Shown here: positions 17,055 to 25,813 of the stretch, one piece after another
Layout: each line of letters begins with the position of its first letter
Position numbering within the stretch: position 1 is the stretch's first letter
Assembly (NCBI GenBank): GCA_937907705.1
Contig: CALCVP010000057.1
Span: forward strand, 97,090 to 161,089
Length of the DNA stretch: 64,000 nucleotides
Reading direction: 5' to 3'
Origin: an uncultured Prevotella sp.
GTDB lineage: Bacteria; Bacteroidota; Bacteroidia; Bacteroidales; Bacteroidaceae
Notes under the pieces: model-generated
What the model saw: the letters and a program-made list of their open reading frames with translations, nothing else
Told to the model about the DNA's origin: nothing
Database searches by the model: none
Translations under genes and position numbers: made by a program

Positions 17055-19985
17055 TTAATTGTTTCTGTTTTCGCGTTGATACTCGCTGGGCGACATTCCA
17101 TAGGTATCTTTAAACACTTGCGTAAAGGTCTTATGGTCGTTATAGCCTACTGCCAACATCACATCTTGCACGGTTGCCGTTTTCTGACGGAGCATGTCAG
17201 CAGCATGTTTCATCTTTATGTTTCGTATAAACTCCAATGGAGTTTGTTTGGACACGGCTTTCAACTTGCGTGAAAAAGTAGAACGCGACATGCCCAATTC
17301 TGATGCAACAAACATTACATCCAGTTTCTCACTGCCTAAATGTTCCTCTACCAATTTGGTTGCTTTGGCAATAAAATGCTCATCTATCTTGGTAATGCTA
17401 AGCTGAGAATTCATTTCTTTTTGCATCATAACTTGCAAGCGGTCCACATTTTCTTGAATCATGCTCAACTTCTGCTTGGCATTCTTGTCGCTTGTAGCCA
17501 TATTGTCTGCAATGGCATTGATAGTCTGCAATGGAGCTACCATTTCCTGAGAAACATTAGTAAAATATTCTTTCTTGCTTTCATTGATATTCTCTTCTAT
17601 TATCTTGTCATTTTGCTTGGCCAACCGCTCCTGATAGCGTTTGATAACCAGCCACAATATAACGATACATATACATAGATAGATGGTGTAGGCCCACCAG
17701 GTTTCCCACCAAGCCGGCAGTCTGTGTATCTTAAAGGTGGCTATTTTCTTGCTCCACAGTCCATTTTCGTCTGTAGCTTTCACCTCAAAGGTATAGTCGC
17801 CTTTCTCTAAATGGTTGTAAGTAGCCACATTAACGCCTACGGGCAGATACACCCAATGTTTGTCAACTCCCTTGAGTCTGTAAGCATAACAGATATGACT
17901 TTGATTGGTAAAGTCAAGTGTTGAAAACTCAATGCTTATATTTTGTTCATTGGGCTTGATGTCTATACTGTTGCTTGACTTCTTTCGTTGCGGGTCAAGC
18001 CATACGCTCTTGCCCATCACCTTCACATCGGTAACAATCGGTTCTATGGATTTCGGCGTACTTTCCAACTGCAAATTGGTGTCAAAAGACAGTATACCAG
18101 GTATGCCCCCAAAGAACATATTGCCTGTATTGCTATCGCAGTACACAGCTCTTGGCAGGAAACGGTGTAAAGGTATGTCGTTGTCTTGGGTTGAATAGAC
18201 TCTTACTGCTCCATTCTTTGGATTGAACTCGCGAATGGTCTTGGGGGTTACTACCCATACATGATTAAATCTGTCCGCCTGTACATGGTCTACCATATCA
18301 CCGTTAAGGCCTACTTGGTTCGTATAGTCTTTGTATTGACTTAAATTCTCTTGTGCAAAGGCAAGCAATTGCCCCTCGCCCGTACTGGTCCAAATAGTGC
18401 CATCGGTGGTAATATCAAGGGTCAAGAAGTCTTTTACATAAGGGTAAAGCTTCCATTGCCCCGATGATGTCAGTTTGCAAATGCCCTTATTGCGTACAGT
18501 ACACCATATATCACCTGTCGTAGACTGGGCAAAGTCGCTCACATCGCCAATCTTCTCTGATATGCGAATCAGCTTGTTGCGCAATGCATCATACTTGAAT
18601 ACACCGTTCATGGTGCCTATCCACAGGTTCTGATCCTTATCTTCAAAGATGACTTCTATATTGCCAGATGTCTTGCTTACTGTTGCCAAATCAAGTTTCT
18701 TTTCCAACTTAATCTGCATGTTTTCTCTACGCAGCTTCATGACCACCGTATTAGGTGTCATTACCCACACGGCATTAGGCTGATGTGCCTTAATAAGATA
18801 AGGTATAGTATATAGCGGCTCATGGCTTACAGCAGGACAGCTGCGATAATCTATGGGCAGAGCACCACTTGAAGGGTCATAGATATACAGTCCGCAAAAC
18901 TCCTGATAATACCAAAATACACCGCCATCATCACGGCACAAGGTTACAATAGACGGATTGAAACCCGTGGCACGCAGCATTGGTTCAATAGAATAACTGC
19001 GCACAAGCCTTGAATGAAAACTGACAATAAAGCTGTAATGGTCAAATGATGACACCCAAATATTGCCACTTCTGTCTTTGTAAAGGTGAGCCAATATTTT
19101 CTTTTCAGCAGGCAAAAGCGATTGGGTAGACAGCTGTTCCAATTTTCCGCCCCCCACAGGCTTAAACACATAGACATGCTCACGCCCCATTATCCACAGA
19201 CAATGGTACTGACTGTCTTGCACAATCTCCCGCAGTCCCGTTCCGTTAAAAGTAGAAAGTGTTTGCTGCTGCTCCAACAAAGGCATCTTGCCAGATGCAG
19301 ATGGACGATAGAACCATATACGGTTGTCGCCCATAACTATCCAATAGCCCTTTTCTGAAACGTCTTCTTCCATGCCTTTTACTGACATCTGTCTGCTGAG
19401 CAATACAGGCTTCTGACGCTTGTTCTTACAGTAGAAATAGCCATGACAAGTTGAATAAAACAGCATTTCATGAGCATCTTCATACAAAAGTGAGCAAGGA
19501 GCACCTAAATGATAACGCTGACGAAGCACGCCTTGCGCACTCAACTCATACAAATCGTTTTGACAAGCAATCCATATATCACCGTTTTTCCGCATAAATA
19601 GCATATCGACAGGATATTCCTGTAATGCTTTATACTGTACTTTCGCTATCTTATAGGTCTTTTTATCCAAGATATAGGCTCCCTTTTGTGTACCGAACCA
19701 GATACGCTTTGCTTTATCTTCGGCTATGCACAATACGGAGTTAATATCCATTATGCCTGGTGTAAGATAGTCAGAACGAAACACATGCACATTGTATCCG
19801 TCATCCCGGCACAATCCGTCTACGGTTCCGTACCACATATATCCATCAGAGTCTTGATAGATATAAGACAAGGCACTGGTTGGCAGCTGCGAGATAGTAG
19901 GTATTTTGTCAACCTTTACATTCTCTAATTGAGCATGCAACAGGCTACAATACAATAAAAGCAATAAAAAGATTAGCTTTTTCAT
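17055..19985 (-). CDS. Membrane-spanning AraC-type PUL regulator, decayed hybrid two-component type
   Basis: A 976-residue glycan sensor-regulator. After a signal peptide come repeated two-component-regulator propeller blades (e.g. GYMWYGTVDGL, NLWIGTMNGVF, GNIWVSS), a Y_Y_Y domain (about 690-750), and one transmembrane helix near 763-782. A short helical segment begins YFTNVSQEMVAPLQ, and an AraC-type helix-turn-helix domain fills about 871-970. In classical hybrid two-component systems the segment reads S-H-E; here the phospho-accepting His is Gln813, and both the ATPase and receiver domains are absent. The protein should therefore signal without phosphotransfer. It is about 300-400 residues shorter than usual hybrids. 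Flanked by susC and GH2 genes, it presumably senses this PUL's ligand. Confidence 0.85.
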   Translation of the reverse strand: MKKLIFLLLLLYCSLLHAQLENVKVDKIPTISQLPTSALSYIYQDSDGYMWYGTVDGLCRDDGYNVHVFRSDYLTPGIMDINSVLCIAEDKAKRIWFGTQKGAYILDKKTYKIAKVQYKALQEYPVDMLFMRKNGDIWIACQNDLYELSAQGVLRQRYHLGAPCSLLYEDAHEMLFYSTCHGYFYCKNKRQKPVLLSRQMSVKGMEEDVSEKGYWIVMGDNRIWFYRPSASGKMPLLEQQQTLSTFNGTGLREIVQDSQYHCLWIMGREHVYVFKPVGGGKLEQLSTQSLLPAEKKILAHLYKDRSGNIWVSSFDHYSFIVSFHSRLVRSYSIEPMLRATGFNPSIVTLCRDDGGVFWYYQEFCGLYIYDPSSGALPIDYRSCPAVSHEPLYTIPYLIKAHQPNAVWVMTPNTVVMKLRRENMQIKLEKKLDLATVSKTSGNIEVIFEDKDQNLWIGTMNGVFKYDALRNKLIRISEKIGDVSDFAQSTTGDIWCTVRNKGICKLTSSGQWKLYPYVKDFLTLDITTDGTIWTSTGEGQLLAFAQENLSQYKDYTNQVGLNGDMVDHVQADRFNHVWVVTPKTIREFNPKNGAVRVYSTQDNDIPLHRFLPRAVYCDSNTGNMFFGGIPGILSFDTNLQLESTPKSIEPIVTDVKVMGKSVWLDPQRKKSSNSIDIKPNEQNISIEFSTLDFTNQSHICYAYRLKGVDKHWVYLPVGVNVATYNHLEKGDYTFEVKATDENGLWSKKIATFKIHRLPAWWETWWAYTIYLCICIVILWLVIKRYQERLAKQNDKIIEENINESKKEYFTNVSQEMVAPLQTINAIADNMATSDKNAKQKLSMIQENVDRLQVMMQKEMNSQLSITKIDEHFIAKATKLVEEHLGSEKLDVMFVASELGMSRSTFSRKLKAVSKQTPLEFIRNIKMKHAADMLRQKTATVQDVMLAVGYNDHKTFTQVFKDTYGMSPSEYQRENRNN

Positions 19986-20013
19986 CAGAAACTTAAATTA
20001 ATATTTCAATACG

Positions 20014-20044
20014 CAAATATATATTTTTTATCGTTTTAAACAAA
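20014..20044 (-). promoter_or_regulatory. Canonical Bacteroidota promoter of the membrane regulator
   Basis: On the minus strand TTTG (20044-20041), a 19-nt spacer and TATATTTG (20021-20014) match the TTTG-N19-TAnnTTTG consensus. The start codon follows about 29 bp later, giving a short leader. Confidence 0.65.
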
Positions 20045-20118
20045 ATATTACAAATAAATTTATCATCCAACTTGATTATCTAACACATATATACCCGAAG
20101 TTGTCGGCATAAAACCAT

Positions 20119-23046
20119 CTATTCAAACGATATATTCTTTAGCTCACTCACATTAGCTTCGCGAGCTTCCTCTGTAAACAGCTGCACCAACTGCCCGCAA
20201 CTGAGGTGCTGCTGTGGAGCAAACTCCTTCGTGTGCATATAGCGTAGCAAGCTCAGATAGAGCTGACGTGCCTCTGGATAGCAAAGCAATGAAGGCAGCT
20301 GCGCCATGCAAACCAACAACTTTCCCTTTCCTACCGACAATTCAAATACAAGTGCCAAACGATGGTTGCGCTCCACATTGTCTATTACTTGCACCAAAGG
20401 CTGATAACCTTCGGGTAAAAGGTCGAGTACAAAAGGTCGCGAACAGCGTGCCATGGCAGCCCACTGCCAGTTGGTATGGTTCTGTGTAGGAAAGTTCTCA
20501 AATAGAGGATGCTCACTATTGATTAGCAATCCTAAAGTACCTGGCGATACAGGCTTGTGATTGTTGACACAAATGGTTTTAAACATGCGATAGTTCCAAT
20601 AATCGGTTTGCAGCAATCCGCCTACTGTCTGCGTCAGATACATAGAGTCGCGGGGCATCAGCAGAACATTCCCACCGGCATTGAGCTGCTGCAATACAGG
20701 AGCAGTAAGCGTATCAACAATGGAAAGTCCTTTAGTCAACTGCTTCAGTTGAGCAGCAAAATCGGTATTGGCATATACCCATAACTGGTAAGTGTTGGCA
20801 TACGTAGTGCCGGGTATGCAGAGCGTTAATTGCCACTGCTCATTACGCTCTGGTACAGACAGCCGTGCTACCTGTGCTATACGTCCCACATCAAGCAGTC
20901 CACGCTGACTGTCAGCTTGCTGAATGGTCATAAAGCCTTCACCTTTCAATTGCTGCTGCCCATCAGTCAAAGTCCACTTCAGTTGCTTTCCATGCAACGA
21001 TGTATTCCCATAATGGGCTATTTTCACGCCACACGTTATGCTGTCGCCATCAGTATAGCAGAAGCGTGGAACTATAAGCAGAGGTACTATGGGGGCACAC
21101 CACTGGCGCCAACGTTGGGGCTGCACCAAATGCTTGCTCTTCATAAAGGCATTGAGCACACCCACATAAGCTGAACCTTGACCAGGATAATCTTGCAAAT
21201 CGAGCAATTGGTAGCCAGCCATGTTGCCTGTGCGCAAGTCGAGTTCCATATCTGCCTTGTAAAGTTCTACCGCCCACAGCCCTGATGCACGGTGAAAGGC
21301 TGCAGCCTGACTGCCCATGCCAGCCTGTTGAAGACGATGCTGGAATGTCTGAAGGTTGTAAGGGCAAAGCACACCTTTATAAAGACTTATCTCGTTATAA
21401 TCTGGATAAACTTGAAACTGTCCCGTCTCATGGCTGACAACAGGTATATCGATTTCACCGATAGCCCCTTCAAGCGTAACTGTTGTGTTAGGGTATTGAT
21501 GGTTTAACAATCCTCCATCGTAAGCATCGGCAAAGGAGAAGGAACCACGCGTATGGGTATTGAACTCTCCCCAAGCCTCACCGCCCAAACGGCAGGTTGT
21601 AATATAATCCATACCTGGCTGCACACCCTTGTAGCCCAAATAGAAATTTGAACCTAATGTATAAAGTTTTGAAGGAAAAGCTGCACGATAGTCTGCCACA
21701 AACTGTTGCATTTTTTCTACCGAACCCCACAGTTCATTGCCTAAAGCCATCATTACAAATGACGGATGATGACCGTATTGCCGCAATATATCAAGGCCCT
21801 CACGGTGCAGATAGTTCATCAATACGGTATCTTTAGCATTGAAATCGCCCCAAAAAGGCAATTCGGGCTGCAAGTAAAAGCCCATCTCATCAGCTACTGT
21901 AAAGCAGGCTTCTGGCGGGCACCATGAATGAAAACGCACATGATTGATGCCATAGTCGGCTAATGTAGCAAAGTACTGACGCCACGATGCTGTGTCCATA
22001 GGCACATGAGCGGTAAGCGGAAACACACACGCATCATGCTTTCCACGCAAGAAAATGGCCTTGCCGTTGACATAGAAATGATGGCCATGTGCCTCAAAAC
22101 TTACACAGCCAAAAGTCTGACTCTGTGTATCTCCATTAGGCAAACGCACCGTCAAGCGGTACATTTTAGGCGAAAATTCGCTCCATTGCTCCAGCAGTGT
22201 ATCTATTTGCGACAAGCCATCGCACACCATTGCATTTTTATAACGTCTGCCAAAGCTGTAAACAGTCTTTCCTGTAGCTTCATCACTGATGGTGTAACTC
22301 ACCGGCAAGATGCTTTTGCGCCAACCTGCCACCTGAAACGAGAAGTGTAGCTGATGCGCTGTGGCAACAGTTTGCAAGCTGTTTATATGCAAACGGGGCA
22401 CCGCTTCAAGATAGAGCTTGCCTATTACGCCATTCCAATTGGTCTGAGTATCTTCAGTAAAAGCATGCGATGAGGTAAGCAATTGGGGAGGCACGCCCTG
22501 TTTGTTGTCTATCAACAAGGTAATAGTATGCCGTCCTGGTGTGAGCCATGCTGAGAGTTGATAGGTCTGAGGGGTACTGATATTGTTGCAATACCCCACC
22601 TTGCGTCCATCTATAAATACGGTAGTTGGCTTGGTCCGCTCCAAATGCAAGACCACAGAGTGTCCTTTCCAACTGCGCGGAATATCTACTTCCCGACGGT
22701 ACCACGCTTTGCCAACATAAGCATAGCGCCGGGTAAGACGAGTGGTTTCAGTAGTAGTGGCAGGTGGATTGCCCTTATGATTGGTATCAGTAGTGCCTGG
22801 CAGCACTATGGTGTCAGAAAGCGGTTGCGTGGCAAAGCCCTTCTGTTCCCCTTCAGCTTGTTCATCCAATGCAAACTGCCATATACCCGACAAGTCTATC
22901 TGCTGGCGCTGAGCCGCCAAAGGCAAGCACACACATGACAGTAACAAGAACAACGACCTCAATAGATGACAAGAACCAGCCCATGGTGCTGTAACAACAG
23001 TTAGCCACCAAGCAGCCAAACAGCGATAAAAAGAATGATATGACAT
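20119..23046 (-). CDS. GH2-family glycoside hydrolase, exported
   Basis: A 975-residue enzyme of GH2, a family containing beta-galactosidases, beta-glucuronidases and beta-mannosidases. A jelly-roll sugar-binding domain (about 50-220, IDLSGIWQFALDE and WYRREVDIP) is followed by an immunoglobulin-like domain and a TIM barrel. The acid/base is Glu438 in ALGNELWG and the nucleophile Glu540 in VSHETGQF. A long C-terminal region of about 300 residues follows. The ATG at 23046 is preferred over a TTG at 23061. The N-terminus carries about 45 residues before the mature domain, including a hydrophobic stretch (LLRSLFLLLSCVCL). It follows the AraC gene by 19 bp. Exact substrate unknown. Confidence 0.82.
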   Translation of the reverse strand: MSYHSFYRCLAAWWLTVVTAPWAGSCHLLRSLFLLLSCVCLPLAAQRQQIDLSGIWQFALDEQAEGEQKGFATQPLSDTIVLPGTTDTNHKGNPPATTTETTRLTRRYAYVGKAWYRREVDIPRSWKGHSVVLHLERTKPTTVFIDGRKVGYCNNISTPQTYQLSAWLTPGRHTITLLIDNKQGVPPQLLTSSHAFTEDTQTNWNGVIGKLYLEAVPRLHINSLQTVATAHQLHFSFQVAGWRKSILPVSYTISDEATGKTVYSFGRRYKNAMVCDGLSQIDTLLEQWSEFSPKMYRLTVRLPNGDTQSQTFGCVSFEAHGHHFYVNGKAIFLRGKHDACVFPLTAHVPMDTASWRQYFATLADYGINHVRFHSWCPPEACFTVADEMGFYLQPELPFWGDFNAKDTVLMNYLHREGLDILRQYGHHPSFVMMALGNELWGSVEKMQQFVADYRAAFPSKLYTLGSNFYLGYKGVQPGMDYITTCRLGGEAWGEFNTHTRGSFSFADAYDGGLLNHQYPNTTVTLEGAIGEIDIPVVSHETGQFQVYPDYNEISLYKGVLCPYNLQTFQHRLQQAGMGSQAAAFHRASGLWAVELYKADMELDLRTGNMAGYQLLDLQDYPGQGSAYVGVLNAFMKSKHLVQPQRWRQWCAPIVPLLIVPRFCYTDGDSITCGVKIAHYGNTSLHGKQLKWTLTDGQQQLKGEGFMTIQQADSQRGLLDVGRIAQVARLSVPERNEQWQLTLCIPGTTYANTYQLWVYANTDFAAQLKQLTKGLSIVDTLTAPVLQQLNAGGNVLLMPRDSMYLTQTVGGLLQTDYWNYRMFKTICVNNHKPVSPGTLGLLINSEHPLFENFPTQNHTNWQWAAMARCSRPFVLDLLPEGYQPLVQVIDNVERNHRLALVFELSVGKGKLLVCMAQLPSLLCYPEARQLYLSLLRYMHTKEFAPQQHLSCGQLVQLFTEEAREANVSELKNISFE

Positions 23047-23065
23047 AGACAGCAATAACAAGAGC

Positions 23066-23977
23066 TTACACTATTACTTTTATTTTATGATAATACTCTC
23101 TGAACGCTGTGGGAGAGCAACCTTTCTTACGCTTGAATACTCTATTGAAATTGCTCAAGTTGTTATAGCCACACAAGAAGCTGATGTCTGCCACAGTCTT
23201 GTTGGTATCTACCAACATGCGAGTGGCATAACCCAAGCGTATTTCTATAATATAATCGCTCACCGTGCGACCTGTATGTAACTTGAAAAAGCGACTGAAG
23301 GCAGCTTCGCTCATACATGCTATGCCCGCCAAGGTCTTCAGTTTTATTTCATCCATATAATGATTGTCTATATAGTTTTTTACTTTCAGTATGCGCTTGG
23401 AGTCTTCGCCAATGTTTACTTTAGCATAGCTGGTAGTAGCCAATGTCCTGGCACCATCGCAATGAGCCAGCGTATCCAATATCTCCAAGAACTGTATGAA
23501 AGCTTTAAAACGGTCTGTTATAGAACTCAGAGACATCAACTGGTTGTAGACTTTAAGAATGGCATTCATAGAAAAAGCCAAACCACGATGGGCAAGCGTC
23601 AGCATCCGATAGATATGGCGAAAGGGATTCTTGGCAAAAAGGCTGTCTTGTGTAAGGTCAAAATTAAACTGCACGGTTATCTCATGTATGTTCGTGCTGG
23701 TGCAAGTGTTTTGCATCCATACATGTTCCAAGTCAACACTGGTAATCAGCACCAGATCATAATCGCCTATCACTTCACTATTATCACCTACAATGCGCCT
23801 TACGCCAGAAGCGTTCTCTACAAAATTGAGTTCAAATACATTGTGTTTATGAATAGGATAAGTAAACTCTTTCTTCTGTCTGTCGGCAATATAAAGTATA
23901 TCTTTATCCATCAATGGGGTTATTTCGTGTAACACTCCTCCATTGATATTTTGCTTTTTCATCGTATTTTTCTCCAT
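23066..23977 (-). CDS. AraC-family regulator with cupin sensor domain
   Basis: A 303-residue cytoplasmic transcription factor. An N-terminal cupin-like domain (about 30-120, with HKHNVFELNFV and DLVLITSVDLEHVW) presumably binds a sugar, and a C-terminal AraC helix-turn-helix domain covers about 200-295. The second helix-turn-helix motif is clear: VADISFLCGYNNLSNFNRVF. The gene is directly upstream of GH2 on the same strand with a 19-bp gap, so it probably controls its own operon. An in-frame ATG at 23962 (MKKQN) is an alternative start. Confidence 0.9.
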   Translation of the reverse strand: MEKNTMKKQNINGGVLHEITPLMDKDILYIADRQKKEFTYPIHKHNVFELNFVENASGVRRIVGDNSEVIGDYDLVLITSVDLEHVWMQNTCTSTNIHEITVQFNFDLTQDSLFAKNPFRHIYRMLTLAHRGLAFSMNAILKVYNQLMSLSSITDRFKAFIQFLEILDTLAHCDGARTLATTSYAKVNIGEDSKRILKVKNYIDNHYMDEIKLKTLAGIACMSEAAFSRFFKLHTGRTVSDYIIEIRLGYATRMLVDTNKTVADISFLCGYNNLSNFNRVFKRKKGCSPTAFREYYHKIKVIV

Positions 23978-24110
23978 AGGTTAAGTGCGTTAAGCATGTT
24001 TTTCGTTCTATGTCAGCAAGATTTTCTTTTGCAAAAATAATGCAATTAAACCAAATAAAAAAATCTTTGCACTGTTATTGCCCCTCATAAAAGTACTTTT
24101 AATGCTGCCT

Positions 24111-25652
24111 CTAAAAGTCTGTTTGCTTTTCTTTTGTCAGCTTTACATAAGCTGCGGGCGTCATGCCATATATCTTTTTGAAAGCCTGATGAAAACTGGC
24201 TGGAGACTTGTATCCCACCCGTTCAGCTATACCTGCTATGGTCATAGCCCCCAACATATCGCCATTGGCAAGCCATTGTGATGCCGTTCTAATGCGGTAT
24301 TCATTCAGGTAGGTCTTGAAATTCTTGCCATAACTCTTGTTGATAACCCACGACACATACTTGGTGTTGGAATTTACCATCTGCGCCAATGCACTTAAAC
24401 TGAAGTCTGGGTTGCATATCGTGGCAGAATCTTCCATTACATGGGCTATGCTCATCAACAGCATATCTGCCTGTTTCTTGGTCAGCAGCTCACCATCTTG
24501 ACCATCAGCTGTAACAGACTCTTGGACAACAGACAATTCTGCGGATGCCGTGTCTGTATCTACTCTTTCCTTTCCTGTATTCTCCATCTGTGTATTCTCT
24601 ATGCTTGCGAATATCTCATTCTGCACTTCCAACTGGTGGCTGTGCTCTTGATGCTTCTTGATAAGCAACCGTTGAGTATAAACCAACTTTCTATTTACCT
24701 TATATATATAGACAAACAAGAATATCAGTACGAGCAAAAGCGTGGCTATAACCGCCACTACCCAAATGAGCATAGTGTTCTTGTTTTGCAACAAAGAGAT
24801 GCGTCTGTCGCTTAATTGCTTTTCATAATTGCTGATAAGGCTTCGCTTACTGTTGAACTCTTTCTGCTGAAAAAATGAATCGGAATATTGCACAAACAAC
24901 TTGTTATACTGTACAGACAAATCGTTCTTGCCCTGCTTGCGATAAAGACTGGCCAACCGTTCGCATGCCGATGTGAGCGGTCCTGCACAATGCCCTTTCT
25001 CAGCATAGTCCTTACACTTCAGATACCACTTTTCGGCCTGCTCCATATCACCATTTTCTTCATACATAGAGCCAATCTGCCCCATCTCAGCAGCAGCATA
25101 AACCCGAGGCATGCCGTGAGCAATGGCATACTTCATAGCTTGCGTATGAAAGAAAACAGCTCCTTTATAATACTTCCGAGCCATCGACAGCATAGCCTGA
25201 TTAAGATAGGTATAGAATCTGTTCGCATTGGCATCGCCCATGTGCAGTGTACCAATAGACTTGTAACAGTCTTCGGCTTCCTTTTGCTTTCCCAGCATAG
25301 CGTAACACTGCAACATATTGCATTTCAGCTTTGATGCCATGAAATAGTTTCTGTTAGTCTGGGCTTTCTCCAAACAGATAGTATAGTAGCGCAAAGCTTG
25401 ATCATAGTCTTCAAAAAGAATATATGTATTGCCAATAATGGAAAGAGCCTCCATAAAGGCCTTCTCATTATTGGTACGATCGGCAAAATCCATGGCTTTT
25501 CCCAACACTTCCAAGGCATCCATGTAGCGTTCTTCCTTATAATAATTGTAACCTATCGCCACCAAACTGTCAGCTGAAAGGTGCTTCGAAGTAGCATAAA
25601 GCGAAATCTGCAATAAGGATAGCAATAATAACAATATATATCTTTTCATCAT
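24111..25652 (-). CDS. TPR-containing membrane AraC-type regulator
   Basis: A 513-residue regulator of a class common in Bacteroidota: signal peptide, tetratricopeptide repeats in the periplasm (about 25-270; e.g. YDQALRYYTICLEKA, MEQAEKWYLKCKDYA), one transmembrane helix (LIWVVAVIATLLLVLIFLFV), a linker, and a C-terminal AraC DNA-binding domain with YVSWVINKSYGKNF and IAERVGYKSPASFHQAFKK. The start at 25652 begins at the MMKRYILLL signal. It is transcribed divergently from the T9SS cargo gene at 25814; a -7 box TACCTTTG lies at 25674-25681 (minus). Its target could be the first PUL, the divergent gene pair, or both. Confidence 0.85.
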   Translation of the reverse strand: MMKRYILLLLLSLLQISLYATSKHLSADSLVAIGYNYYKEERYMDALEVLGKAMDFADRTNNEKAFMEALSIIGNTYILFEDYDQALRYYTICLEKAQTNRNYFMASKLKCNMLQCYAMLGKQKEAEDCYKSIGTLHMGDANANRFYTYLNQAMLSMARKYYKGAVFFHTQAMKYAIAHGMPRVYAAAEMGQIGSMYEENGDMEQAEKWYLKCKDYAEKGHCAGPLTSACERLASLYRKQGKNDLSVQYNKLFVQYSDSFFQQKEFNSKRSLISNYEKQLSDRRISLLQNKNTMLIWVVAVIATLLLVLIFLFVYIYKVNRKLVYTQRLLIKKHQEHSHQLEVQNEIFASIENTQMENTGKERVDTDTASAELSVVQESVTADGQDGELLTKKQADMLLMSIAHVMEDSATICNPDFSLSALAQMVNSNTKYVSWVINKSYGKNFKTYLNEYRIRTASQWLANGDMLGAMTIAGIAERVGYKSPASFHQAFKKIYGMTPAAYVKLTKEKQTDF

Positions 25653-25764
25653 TATTTTCTTATAAAATATATGCAAAGGTAACAAGAAAATAAGATTTTT
25701 TATTCAATTTCTTGAAATTGTATGCATAAACAGGCTTTAAAACAGCTATTCACTGTTATTTTGT

Positions 25765-25772
25765 TAACTTTG
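25765..25772 (+). promoter_or_regulatory. -7 box of the cargo gene at 25814
   Basis: TAACTTTG is a perfect TAnnTTTG match 41 bp before the start codon. No convincing -33 element is present at the usual distance. Confidence 0.5.
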
Positions 25773-25813
25773 CAATTGTATTTTTATCAATATGTCTAAT
25801 TAATAGTTGATTT

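Noticed and set aside
17055..19985. Annotation as a standard hybrid two-component system
   Set aside because: There is no ATPase or receiver domain, and the phospho-accepting His is Gln.
20119..23061. TTG start for the GH2 gene
   Set aside because: An ATG lies 15 bases downstream and the five extra residues add nothing recognisable.
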